From the NCBI RefSeq assembly GCF_932526225.1, contig NC_064047.1, positions 13,402,460 through 13,466,459 on the forward strand: a stretch of 64,000 bases of DNA. Reading direction: 5' to 3'. Below are positions 35,246 to 48,500 of the stretch, piece after piece. A program made the translations under genes and the position numbers. The stretch is from Nematostella vectensis (lineage: Eukaryota > Cnidaria > Anthozoa > Actiniaria > Edwardsiidae). The notes below the pieces were generated by a model. That model made no database searches, had not been told where the DNA came from, and was given only the letters and a program-made list of their open reading frames with translations. Positions within the stretch are counted from its first letter, which is position 1. Every line of letters begins with the position of its first letter.

Positions 35246-37079
35246 AGACTATTCTATGTTGTGCTTTTTATAGCTGTGACTATAGCTGACTATTCTATGC
35301 CGTGCTTGTTATAGCTGTGACTATAGCTGACTATTCTATGCCGTGCTTGTTATAGCTGTGACTATAGCTGACTATTCTATGCTGTGCTTGATATAGCTGT
35401 GACTATAGCTGACTATTCTATGCCGTTCTTGTTATAGCTGTGACTATAGCTGACTATTCTATGCTGTGTTTGTTATAGCTATGACTATAGCTGACTATTC
35501 TATGCTGTGCTTGATATAGCTGTGACTATAGATGACTATTCTATTTCGTGCTTGTTATAGCTGTGACTATAGCTGACTATTCTATGCTGTGCTTGTTATA
35601 GCTGTGACTATAGCTGACTATTCTATGCTGTGCTTGTTATAGCTATGACTATAGCTGACTATTCTATGCCGTGCTTGTTATAGCTGTGACTATAGCTGAC
35701 TATTTTATTTCGTGCTTGTTATAGCTGTGACTATAGCTGACTATTCTATGCCGTGCTTGTTATAGCTATGACTATAGCTGACTATTCTATGCCGTGCTTG
35801 TTATAGCTGTGACTATAGCTGACTATTCTATGCCGTGCTTGTTATAGCTATGACTATAGCTGACTATTCTATGCCATACTGGATATAGCTGTGACTATAG
35901 CTGACTATTCTATGCCGTGCTTGATATAGCTGTGACTATAGCTGACTATTCTATGCCGTGCTTGTTATAGCTGTGACTATAGCTGACTATTCTATTTCGT
36001 GCTTGTTATAGCTGTGACTATAGCTGACTATTCTATGCTGTGCTTGTTATAGCTGTGACTATAGCTGACTATTCTACGCCGTGCTTGTTATAGCTGTGAC
36101 TATAGTTGACCCTTCTATGCCGTGCTTGTTATAGCTGTGACTATAGCTGACTATTCTATGCCGTGCTTGTTATAGCTGTGACTATAGCTGACTATTCTAT
36201 TTCGTGCTTGTTATAGCTGTGACTATGGTTGACCCTTCTATGCCGTGCTTGTTATAGCTGTGACTATAGCTGACTATTCTATGCCGTGCTTGGTATAGCT
36301 GTGACTATAGCTGACTATTCTATTTCGTGCTTGTTATAGCTGTGACTATAGCTGACTATTCTATGCTGTGCTTGTTATAGCTGTGACTATAGCTGACTAT
36401 TCTACGCCGTGCTTGTTATAGCTGTGACTATAGCTGACTATTCTATGCTGTGCTTGTTATCGCTGTGACTATAGCTGACTAGTCTATGCCATACTGGTTA
36501 TAGCTGTGACTATAGCTGACTATTCTATGCCATACTGGATATAGCTGTGACTATAGCTGACTATTCTATGCTGTGCATGTTATCGCTGTGACTATAGCTG
36601 ACTATTCTATGCCATACTGGTTATAGCTGTGACTATAGCTGACTATTCTATGCCATACTGGATATAGCTGTGACTATAGCTGACTATTCTATGCCGTGCT
36701 GGTTATAGCTGTGACTATAGCTGACTATTCTACGCCGTGCTTGTTATCGCTGTGACTATAGCTGACTATTCTACGCCGTGCTGGTTATAGCTATGACTAT
36801 AGCTGACTATTCTATGCCGTGCTTGTTATAGCTGTGACTATAGCTGACTATTCTACGCCGTGCTGGTTATAGCTGTGACTATAGCTGACTATTCTATGCT
36901 GTGCTTGATATAGCTGTGACTATAGCTGACTATCCTATGCTGTGCTTGTTATAGCTGTGACTATAGCTGACTATTCTATGCCGTGCTGGTTATAGCTGTG
37001 ACTATAGCTGACTATTCTATGCCGTGCTTGTTATAGCTGTGACTATGGCTGACTATTCTATGCTGTGTTGGTTATAGCT
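35246..37079 (+). repeat. 41-bp satellite array 1 (forward orientation), about 45 copies
   Basis: Units of 41 bp containing TTATAGCTGTGACTATAGC, then TGACTATTCTATGCCGTGCT. The array ends about 60 bp beyond the stop codon of the minus-strand membrane-anchor exon at 37138, so it may be transcribed as part of that gene's 3' UTR. The same unit in reverse orientation makes up arrays 2 and 3. A G-run lies just before it at 35097-35119. Confidence 0.97.
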
Positions 37080-37137
37080 TTGTTTAGTGTGGCGGTTTGA
37101 ATAGCTGTGTTCAGTGTTCAGTATGCCAGTTTTGTGT

Positions 37138-37538
37138 TCAGTACTTCCAGTGGAGCAGATCTTGATAATTCGCCGCAGGGCGCTTCTCAAATTCCTGATA
37201 TGCGTTGCTTTGCGCATGCTCAGAAACTTTTTGTTTGGCAGCATCATGTGTGGGGCCCGCGACAGGCTTCAGGGACTCGTATGTAGATGATTGGCCCACC
37301 TCCTCGTAAGTGTGATCCGAGTCTGCCGCCCTCGGTGTCATTTCAATGGGGTTGTCATAGCAGTGATCCGCATCATCAGCCTTGATACCTTCGGTGGAAT
37401 GAATCCGTTTTCTGTTTTCCATGTATTTGCGCACGCGCCAGGAGATGAGACCGATGATTATGAGGCCACCCGCGGAGCAAGCAGAGACTATGGTTACTAT
37501 GGTAACAGTGCCTGAGGCCTGCTTGGCTGGCTTTTTAC
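37138..37538 (-). CDS. Mucin-like/EGF membrane protein: membrane anchor and Tyr-motif tail (last exon)
   Basis: The acceptor TTATTCCAG gives phase 1 entry, matching the donor at 57536. The exon encodes GKKPAKQASG, a membrane span of about 24 residues (TVTIVTIVSACSAGGLIIIG then LISW), a basic stop-transfer RVRKYMENRKR, and a cytoplasmic tail of about 90 residues ending LLHWKY and a TGA. The tail holds five tyrosine motifs: YDNP, YEEV, YESL, YQEF and YQDL. YQEF and YQDL are 11 residues apart (YxxF-x7-YxxL), close to ITAM spacing. Connection to the EGF exons spans about 20 kb and rests on phase, strand and architecture. The exon is flanked by a 41-bp satellite on one side and a large inverted repeat on the other. 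Confidence 0.75.
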
Positions 37539-37744
37539 CTGGAATAAAATAAAAAATTGTTTCGATGTTACTTTCACGCAACTATTGTCAAGTGACTGAC
37601 ATAATAATTTCTATTGAGAGCTCAAAGGAATGTCGCGTAAGCACTTTCCCAACAAAAGGGCATAGAAATTTTACATGGTATCTCATGTCCCATTTACTTC
37701 GTTGACACCATTGCCTGAATTGCCAATTACTATTTATGCTAAGG

Positions 37745-39270
37745 ATTTAAAGCATCTGCTTTACCTCAAAGAACTTCTTTTGTCGCTTTGATCAATATTA
37801 TCATTTTAAGAAGCGCTCCGCTAATCCATTCAAGATGAAATGCAATAGTCAAAAAAATGATTTTTCAATAATTTGTCTATAGACTTATATTTGTCTCCTG
37901 ATTACAAAAATGCGTTTCTTTTTGAAATCGAACGAATATTAAATATTTAATGGATTTTCCTTATTTTACTCGGCTTGACCCCGAAAAACACTACAAAATT
38001 TGAACCAAGTATCGCTACCTGAAGTGCGAAAAATAAACAGCGCAGAAACACAGCAACACCACAGGAGGCAACCAGGATATGTGCTCTCAATATTATTTTA
38101 ATCTTGGCTTAATCCAGTTAAAATAGAATATTTGACAGATTTTCTCAAATATAGCCTCGCATCCATCATTTTGCACGATCGTCAAACCGACAAATTAAGG
38201 CCTTAAAAGTCGCATCTGGTACATTGCTCTATCAAAAATGGTCATTTTTCCTGAAAAGTTAGTCACTTACTTGCCTAGAATCTGAAATAAAATTTTGGGG
38301 ATAATAAAATCCAGAGCGCTGAGAGCGCCAAGAAGATACAACACTTCACAGGTTATTGACCTTTCAAACTTGGGCCAACTGTGACACCAACAGCTAAATT
38401 GGCAGGGAAATTTGGCTTTTGCCGACGCTCCCACCTCGAAACAACGCTGAAAACAAATTTGAGGACCAACAAATATGTGTGTTATCACTTGCAGTCTTCG
38501 TTGTGCGAGATGATTAAGGCAAAACAGGTATTTGAATGCGTATTTGAATAGATTATAACTAGTCTTGTGTAATGTTTGTGTCCAGACAATTCGTAACATA
38601 GATCAAAACAACAAATTAAGTGGTATCGAATTTTCCTCACCTCAGCTTGGGAAAGTACTTGATAGGCATCGTTTTTTATCAATGCCTTTTCCCCTACAAG
38701 CGCATAAAAACAATTCGGCTTGCGATCTCGGAATGTTTTTTATGGTGCTTCCACCGGCAGCGCACACAGGAATCCCAAAGTTTCTAAAACACAACGCAAA
38801 AAAAATTAGAGAAAACAGAAAGAGCAACTCATCAAAAAATCTGATTCCTTATTTTGGAATAGAATAAAATAAATAATGCCCAACCGTAAGGATTGTTTGA
38901 AATTGTAAGCCATCGAAGTTATCGAATGATGGATTTTATTCCTTGCGGAGCGGAAGTTACATATCTTGTGTGAAATTGACAGTTGGCAATAAACAGATAG
39001 TTTTTCATACCATTACCAGGTACGTTCTATGAGTGTTTATACACTGGTTTCTTCTTGCTGTCCGTTTTGCACAGTTTTAGTGAGAATATAGCTTTTTGCT
39101 CATACTCTCAGTTCCTAGGCCAGTAGGCGGGGCGTGTTGCGCTAGTCAAGACAACCCTGGTATAGTGCGGTGCCTGAATATCACAAACTGCACACAAGAT
39201 ATCAAGAAGCATCTCCGTTCCTTGGGGGTGAGAGATTCACCAAAGCTGGTTCTGGCCGGTGCAAGTAAAA
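37745..39270. repeat. Left arm of a 4.7-kb inverted repeat
   Basis: This arm is the inverted counterpart of 40972-42440. Clear matching anchors include TTTGTCTATAGACTTATATT near 37874 (mirrored near 42330), GATGGATTTTATTCCTTGCG near 38930 (mirrored near 41245) and ATATCACAAACTGCAC near 39178 (mirrored near 41045). By eye the arms are about 85-90% alike with small indels. A further direct partial copy of its middle part is at 39345-39430. No gene is recognised in the arm. It may be a long-TIR transposon. Confidence 0.9.
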
Positions 39271-39769
39271 CATTCTCAACATTGGCGCACTATGAATAAC
39301 CACTTTTTAAAACCTACAGTTTGATTTGCTGTTCAGGTTCAGGTCTGTGTCCAAACAATTCGTGACATTCAGCTTGGGAAAGCACTTGATAGGCATCGTT
39401 TTTTATCAATGTCCGTTCCTCTACGAAGACCTAACTCAACTACGGTTGATTATTGTTGGAACACAATAATCAGCGCTTATTCATGTTAGCATGTGACATG
39501 CCACAGAAAAACCATAACGGTTTTATTCACAAGGATGGGTAGGACAATTAGGACACATTGATACTAACAAATTTATGATATTGCCCTTTAGTCATTGCTG
39601 TGAAATTGTATCCGAAATATATTAACAAAAACTGATAGCAAGTAATTTTTTTAAAAACGGACACAAAATATCACAATAGTTTGAAAGCCCCCAAAATTAA
39701 CGTTTGTCACAGAGGAAATCATTCTGTACAGTACACAATCAGATCTTCATGGAAGAATCTAGCGCTCTA

Positions 39770-40795
39770 TGGGGGTATTTGGCTCTGGCGCTGTTCACGG
39801 GGTGGGGGGGGGGGATCTGGCTCTGTCAACAAGGAAATCTGGCTCTGGTGCTGTCCACGGGGCGATTTGCTCTTGTCCACGGGGGGATATGGCTTTTGCG
39901 CTGTCCACGGGGGGATCTGGCTTTTGCGCTGTCCACGGGGGGATCTGGCTTTTGCGCTGTCCACGGGGGGATATGGCTTTTGCGCTGTCCACGGGGGGAT
40001 CTGGCTTTTGCGCTGTCCACGGGGTATCTGGCTCTGGCGCTTCCCACCATGATATCTGGCTCTGGCTCTGTCAATAGGGAAATCTGGTTCTGGCGCTGTC
40101 CACGGGGGTTTCTTGCTATGGCGCTGTCCACGGGGGTTTCTTGCTATGGCGCTGTCCACGGGGGTTTCTTGCTCTGGCACTGTCCACGGGAGGATCTGGC
40201 TCTGTCCACGGGGGGATCTGGCGCTGTCCACGGGGGGATCGGGCGCTGTCCACGGGGGTTTCTTGCTCTGGCACTGTCCACGGGGGGGGGGGGGGGGGGG
40301 GGTTCTTGCTCTGGCACTGTCCACGGGGGTGGGGGGGGGGGTCTTGCTCTGGCGCTGTCCACGGGGGGATCTGGCTCTGGCGCTGTACCACGGGGGGGAT
40401 CTGGCTCTGGCGCTGTACCACGGGGGGGATCTGGCTCTGTCCACGGGGGATCTTGCTCTTGTCCACGGGGGGATCTGGCTCTTGCGATGTCCACGGGGGT
40501 ATCTGGCTCTGGCGCTGTCCACCGTGGTATCTGGCTCTGTCAACAAGGAAATCTTGAACTGGCGCCGTCCACGGGGGGATCTTGCTCTAGCTCTGTCCAT
40601 GGGGGGCCTAGCTCTGGCGCTATCCACGGGGGGAAAAGGTTCGGGCGCTGTACACGGTAGGGTATGGTTCGGAGGTTCTTGCTCTGGCGCTGTCCACGGG
40701 GGGATCTGGCTCTGGCGCTGTAGACAGGAAAATCTGGATCTGGCACTGTCCACGGGATATCTGGCTCTTGCGCTGTCCACGGATATCCCACGTTC
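39770..40795. repeat. 28-bp G-run-rich minisatellite in the loop of the inverted repeat
   Basis: Units of about 28 bp with GCGCTGTCCACGGGGGGATC followed by TGGCTCT, roughly 36 irregular copies, some shortened or carrying G-runs up to 22 (near 40282-40302). Each unit carries a run of four or more G, so the plus strand has very many possible G-quadruplex combinations. Long ORFs on both strands result from the repeat and are not considered genes. Confidence 0.95.
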
Positions 40796-40971
40796 CGCAG
40801 CAGCAGTTCTTACGATTACTGCGCCATCTGATGCGCCATGTGCATCGCGGTGGCTTGAGCAGATAGGGAGCTTTGTGTATTTTCCTTCAAGGTCAAACAA
40901 ACCTGGACAGCAAATCAAACTGTATGTTTTAAAAAAAGTGGTTATTCATGAACGTCAATGTTAAAATTGTT

Positions 40972-42440
40972 ATACCTGCACTTGCCAGAAGCAGCTTTGG
41001 TTCGCAATTTAGCGATAAAACGGAGATGCCTCTTGATATCTAGTGCAGTTTGTGATATTCACTAGCGAAAAACGCCTACGAACTGAGAGTATGAGCAAAA
41101 AGCCATATTCTCATTAAAACTTTGCAAAACGGACAGCAAGAAGAGACCAGTGTATAAAAACTCATACAACGTACCTGGTACTGGTATGAAAAACTATCTG
41201 TTTATTGCCAACTGTCAATATCACAAGATATGTAACTTCCGCTCCGCAAGGAATAAAATCCATCATTCGATAACTTCGATTGCTTACAATTTCAAACGAT
41301 CCTTACGGTTGGACATTATTTGTTTTATTCTATTCCAAAATAAGGAATCAGATTTTTTGATTAGTTGCTCTTTCTCTCTCTTTTTTTTTTTTTTTTTTTT
41401 TTTTTTTGCATTGTGTTTGAGAAACTTTGGGATTCCTGTGTGCGCTGCCGGTCACGTGGAAGCACCATGAAAAACATTCCGAGATCGCAAGCCGAAGCGA
41501 GTTAAACAGCGTTTTTATGCGTTTGTAGAGGAACAAGCATTGATAAAAAACGATGCCTTTTAAGAACTTTCCCAAGCTGAGGTAAGGAAAATTTAACTTG
41601 TTGTTTTGATCTATGTTACTAATTCTTTGGACACAAATATTACGCAAGACTAGTTATAATATATTCAAATAATCACTCAAATACGTGTTTTTTCTAAATT
41701 ATCTCGCACAACGAAGAATGCAAGTAATAACACACATATTTATTGGTCCTCAAATTTTTTTTCAGCATTGTATCGAGGAGGGAGCTTCTGCAAAAGCCAA
41801 ATTTCCCTGCGAATTCAGCAGTTGGTGTCATAGTTAGCCCAAGTTAAAAGGTCAATTACCTGTGAAGTGTTGTATCTTCTTGGCGCTCTCAGCGCTCCGG
41901 ATTTTATTATCCCCAAAATTTTATTTCAGATTCTAGGCAAGTAAGTGACTGTCTTTTCAGGAAAAATGATCATTTTTGATAGAGCAATGTACCAGATGCG
42001 ACTTTTAAGGCCTCAATTTGTCGGTTTGACGATCGTGCAAAATGATGGATGCGAGGCTATATTTGAGAAAATCTGTCAAATATTCTATTTTAACTGGATT
42101 AAGCCGAGATTAAAATAATATTGAGAGAACATATCCTGGTTGCCTCCTGTGGTGTTGCTGTGTTTCTGCGCTGTTTTTTTTCGCACTGCAGGTAGCGATA
42201 CTTGGTTCAAATTTTGTAGTGTTTTTCGGGGTCAAGCCGAGAAAAATAAGGAAAAATCCATAAAATATTTAATATTCGTTAGATTTTAAAAAGAAACACA
42301 TTTTTGTAATCAGGAGCCAAATATAAGTCTATAGACAAATTATTGAAAAATCATTTTTTTGAGTATTGCATTTCATCTTGAATGGATTAGCGGAGCACTT
42401 CTTAAGAACTCCAAGCATCTGCTTACATCAAAGAGATCCT
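40972..42440. repeat. Right arm of the 4.7-kb inverted repeat
   Basis: Inverted counterpart of 37745-39270. It differs by a 28-base T-run at 41380-41407 where the left arm has AAAAAAAATTAGAG, and by scattered substitutions. It ends about 90 bp before satellite array 2. No gene recognised. Confidence 0.9.
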
Positions 42441-42530
42441 TTCATCTTCCTAAATTATATTTTCCAACACCCGTCCTTTTCGCAAAGGGACCGGCTTTCA
42501 CCTTTTCCGGCACAAAGAAAATTACTTTGT

Positions 42531-45500
42531 AATAGTCAGCTATAGTCACAGCTATAACGAGCACAGCATAGAATATTCAGCTATAGTGACAGCTATAACA
42601 AGCACAGCATAGAATTGTCAGCTATAGTCACAGCTATAACAGGCACGGCATAGAATAGTTAGCTATAGTCACAGCTATATCAAGCACAGCATAGAATAGT
42701 CAGCTATAGTCACAGCTATAACAAGCACGAAATACAATAGTCAGCTATAGTCACAGCTATAACAAGCACAGCATAGAATAGTCAGCTATAGTCACAGATA
42801 TAACAATCACAGCATAGAAAAGTCAGCTATAGTCACAGCTATAACAAGCACGGCATAGAATAGTCAGCTATAGTCACAGCTATAACAAGCACAGCATAGA
42901 ATAGTCAGCTATAGTCACAGCTATAACAAGCACAGCATAGAATAGTCAGCTATAGTCACAGCTATAACAAGCACAGCATAGAATAGTCAGCTATAGTCAC
43001 AGCTATATCAACCACAGCATAGAATAGTCAGCTATAGTCACAGCTATATCCAGTATGGCATAGAATAGTCAGCTATAGTCACAGCTATAACCAGTATGGC
43101 ATAGAATAGTCAGCTATAGTCACAGCTATAACCAGTATGGCATAGAATTGTCAGCTATAGTCACAGCGATAACAAGCACAGCATAGAATAGTTAGCTATA
43201 GTCACAGCTATATCAAGCACAGCATAGAATAGTCAGCTATAGTCACAGCTATAACAAGCACAGCATAGAATAGTAAGCTATAGTCACAGCTATAACAAGC
43301 ATGGCATAGTATAGTCAGCTATAGTCACAGCTATAACAAGCACGGCATAGAATAGTCAGCTATAGTCACAGCTATAACAAGCACAGCATAGAATAGTCAG
43401 CTATAGTCACAGCTATAACAAGCATGGCATAGAATAGTCAGCTATAGTCACAGCTATAACAAGCACAGCATAGAATAGTCAGCAATAGTCACAGCTATAA
43501 CAAGCACAGCATAGAATAGTCAGCTATAGTCACAGCTATAACAAGCACAGCATAGAATAGTCAGCTATAGTCACAGCTATATCAAGCACAGCATAGAATA
43601 GTCAGCTATAGTCACAGCTATAACAAGCATGGCATAGAATAGTCAGCTATAGTCACAGATATAACAAGCACGGCATAGAATAGTCAGCTATAGTCATAGC
43701 TATAACAAGCACAGCATAGAATAGTCAGCTATAGTCACAGCTATAACAAGCACAGCATAGAATAGTCAGCTATAGTCACAGCTATATCAAGCACAGCATA
43801 GAATAGTCAGCTATAGTCACAGCTATAACAAGCATGGCATAGAATAGTCAGCTATAGTCACAGATATAACAAGCACGGCATAGAATAGTCAGCTATAGTC
43901 ACAGCTATAACAAGCACGGCATAGAATAGTCAGCCATAGTCACAGCTATAACAAGCACAGCATAGAATAGTCAGCTATAGTCACAGCTATAACAAGCACA
44001 GCATAGAATAGTCAGCTATAGTCACAGCTATAACAAGCACAGCATAGAATAGTCAGCTATAGTCACAGCTATAACAAGCACAGCATAGAATAGTCAGCTA
44101 TAGTCACAGCTATAACAAACACAGCATAGAATAGTCAGCTATAGTCACAGCTATAACGAGCACAGCATAGAATAGTCAGCTATAGTCAAAGCTATAACCA
44201 GTATGGCATAGAATAGTCAGCTATAGTCACAGCTATAACCAGTATGGCATAGAATAGTCAGCCATAGTCACAGCTATAACAAGCACGGCATAGAATAGTC
44301 AGCTATAGTCACAGCTATAACAAGCACAGCATAGAATAGTCAGCAATAGTCACAGCTATAACAAGCACAGCATAGAATAGTCAGCTATAGTCACAGCTAT
44401 AACAAGCACGGTATAGAATAGTCAGCTATAGTAACAGCTATAACAAGCACAGCATAGAATAGTCAGCTATAGTCACAGCTATAACAAGCACGGCATAGAA
44501 TAGTCAGCTATAGTCACAGCTATAACAAGCACAGCATAGAATAGTCAGCTATAGTCACAGATATAACAAGCACGAAATAGAATAGTCAGCTATAGTCACA
44601 GCTATAACAAGCACAGCATAGAATAGTCAGCTATAGTCACAGCTATAACAAGCACGGCATAGAATAGTCAGCTATAGTCACAGCTATAACAAGCACGAAA
44701 TAGAATAGTCAGCTATAGTCACAGCTATAACAAGCACGGCATAGAATAGTCAGCTATAGTCACAGCTATATCAACCACAGCATAGAATAGTCAGCTATAG
44801 TCACAGCTATAACAAGCACGGCATAGAATAGTCAGCTATAGTCACAGATATAACAAGCACAGCATAGAATAGTAAGCTATAGTCACAGCTATAACAAGCA
44901 CGGCATAGAATAGTCAGCAATAGTCACTGCCATAACAAGCACGGCATAGAATAGTCAGCTATAGTCACAGCTATAACAAGCACAGCATAGAATAGTCAGC
45001 TATAGTCACTGCCATAACAAGCACGGCATAGAATAGTCAGCTATAGTCACAGCTATAACAAGCACAGCATAGAATAGTCAGCTATAGTCACAGCTATAAC
45101 AAGCACGAAATAGAATAGTCAGCTATAGTCACAGCTATAATCAGTATGGCATAGAATAGTCAGCTATAGTCACAGCTATAATCAGTATGGCATAGAATAG
45201 TCAGCTATAGTCACAGCTATAACCAGTATGGCATAGAATAGTAAGCTTTAGTCACAGCGATAACAAGCACAGCATAAAATAGTCAGCTATAGTCCCAGCT
45301 ATATCAAGCACAGCATACAATAGTCAGCTATAGTCACAGCTATAACAAGCACAGCATAGAATAGTCAGCTATAGTCACAGCTATATCAAGCACAGCATAG
45401 AATAGTCAGCTATAGTCACAGCTATAACAAGCACGGCATAGAATAGTCAGCTATAGTCACAGCTATAACAAGCACGGCATAGAATAGTCAGCTATAGTCA

Positions 45501-48500
45501 CAGCTATAACAAGCACGGCATAGAATAGTCAGCTATAGTCACAGCTATAACAAGCACAGCATAGAATAGTCAGCTATAGTCACAGCTATATCAACCACAG
45601 CATAGAATAGTCAGCTATAGTCACAGCTATAACAAGCAAGAAATAGAATAGTCAGCTATAGTCACAGCTATAACAAGCACAGCATAGAATAGTCAGCTAT
45701 AGTCACAGATATAACAATCACGGCATAGAAAAGTCAGCTATAGTCACAGCTATAACAAGCACAGCATAGAATAGTCAGCTATAGTCACAGCTATATCAAC
45801 CACAGCATAGAATAGTCAGCTATAGTCACAGCTATAACAGGCACGGCATAGAATAGTCAGCTATAGTCACAGCTATATCAAGCACAGCATAGAATAGTCA
45901 GCTATAAGTCACAGCTATAACCAGTATGGCATAGAATAGTCAGCTATAGTCACAGCTATAATCAGTATGGCATAGAATAGTCAGCTATAGTCACAGCTAT
46001 AACCAGTATGGCATAGAATAGTCAGCTTTAGTCACAGCGATAACAAGCACAGCATAGAATAGTCAGCTATAGTCCCAGCTATATCAAGCACAGCATAGAA
46101 TAGTCAGCTATAGTCACAGCTATAACAAGCACAGCATAGAATAGTCAGCTATAGTCACAGCTATATCAAGCACAGCATAGAATAGTCAGCTATAGTCACA
46201 GCTATAACAAGCACAGCATAGAATAGTCAGCTATAGTCACAGCTATAACAAGCACAGCATAGAATAGTCAGCTATAGTCACAGCTATAACAAGCACAGCA
46301 TAGAATAGTCAGCTATAGTCACAGCTATAACAATCACGGCATAGAATAGTCAGCTATAGTCACAGCTATAACAAGCACGGCATAGAATAGTCAGCTATAG
46401 TCACAGCTATAACAAGCACAGCATAGAATAGTCAGCTATAGTCACAGCTATAACAAGCACGGCATAGAATAGTCAGCTATAGTCACAGCTATAACAAGCA
46501 CAGCATAGAATAGTCAGCTATAGTCACAGCTATAACAAGCTCGGCATAGAATAGTCAGCTATAGTCACAGCTATAACAAACACAGCATAGAATAGTATGC
46601 TATAGTCACAGCTATAACAATCACGGCATAGAATAGTCAGCTATAGTCACAGCTATATCCAGTATGGCATAGAATAGTCAGCTATAGTCACAGCTATAAC
46701 CAGTATGGCATAGAATAGTCAGCTATAGTCACAGCTATAACCAGTATGGCATAGAATTGTCAGCTATAGTCACAGCGATAACAAGCACAGCATAGAATAG
46801 TTAGCTATAGTCTTAGCTATATCAAGCACAGCATAGAATAGTCAGCTATAGTCACAGCTATAACAAGCACAGCATAGAATAGTAAGCTATAGTCAGAGCT
46901 ATAACAAGCATGGCATAGAATAGTCAGCTATAGTCACAGCTATAACAAGCACGGCATAGAATAGTCAGCTATAGTCACAGCTATAACAAGCACAGCATAG
47001 AATAGTCAGCTATAGTCACAGCTATAACAAGCATGGCATAGAATAGTCAGCTATAGTCACAGCTATAACAAGCACAGCATAGATTAGTCAGCAATAGTCA
47101 CAGCTATAACGAGCACAGCATAGAATAGTCAGCTATAGTCACAGCTATAACCAGTATGGCATAGAATAGTCAGCTATAGTCACAGCTATAACAAGTATGG
47201 CATAGAATAGTCAGCCATAGTCACAGCTATAACAAGCACGGCATAGAATAGTCAGCTATAGTCACAGCTATAACAAGCACAGCATAGAATAGTCAGCAAT
47301 AGTCACAGCTATAACAAGCACAGCATAGAATAGTCAGCTATAGTCACAGCTATAACAAGCACGGCATAGAATAGTCAGCTATAGTCACAGCTATAACAAG
47401 CACAGCATAGAATAGTCAGCAATAGTCACAGCTATAACAAGCACAGCATAGAATAGTCAGCTATAGTCACAGCTATAACAAGCACGGTATAGAATAGTCA
47501 GCTATAGTAACAGCTATAACAAGCACAGCATAGATTAGTCAGCAATAGTCACAGCTATAACAAGCACAGCATAGAATAGTCAGCTATAGTCACAGCTATA
47601 ACAAGCACAGCATAGAATAGTCAGCTATAGTCACAGCTATATCAAGCACAGCATAGAATAGTCAGCTATAGTCACAGCTATAACAAGCATGGCATAGAAT
47701 AGTCAGCTATAGTCACATATATAACAAGCACGGCATAGAATAGTCAGCTATAGTCACAGCTATAACAAGCACAGCATAGAATAGTCAGCTATAGTCACAT
47801 CTATAACAAGCACAGCATAGAATAGTCAGCTATAGTCACAGCTATATCAAGCACAGCATAGAATAGTCAGCTATAGTCACAGCTATAACAAGCATGGCAT
47901 AGAATAGTCAGCTATAGTCACAGATATAACAAGCACGGCATAGAATAGTCAGCTATAGTCACAGCTATAACAAGCACGGCATAGAATAGTCAGCCATAGT
48001 CACAGCTATAACAAGCACAGCATAGAATAGTCAGCTATAGTCTCAGCTATAACAAGCACAGCATAGAATAGTCAGCTATAGTCACAGCTATAACAAGCAC
48101 AGCATAGAATAGTCAGCTATAGTCACAGCTATAACAAGCACAGCATAGAATAGTCAGCTATAGTCACAGCTATAACAAACACAGCATAGAATAGTCAGCT
48201 ATAGTCACAGCTATAACGAGCACAGCATAGAATAGTCAGCTATAGTCACAGCTATAACCAGTATGGCATAGAATAGTCAGCTATAGTCACAGCTATAACC
48301 AGTATGGCATAGAATAGTCAGCCATAGTCACAGCTATAACAAGCACGGCATAGAATAGTCAGCTATAGTCACAGCTATAACAAGCACAGCATAGAATAGT
48401 CAGCAATAGTCACAGCTATAACAAGCACAGCATAGAATAGTCAGCTATAGTCACAGCTATAACAAGCACGGCATAGAATAGTCAGCTATAGTCACAGCTA

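Noticed and set aside
39681-40964. ORFs of 100-383 codons on both strands, Gly/Leu- or Pro/Arg-rich
   Set aside because: They come from the 28-bp G/C-rich repeat, overlap on both strands and several frames, and lack domains or splice context.
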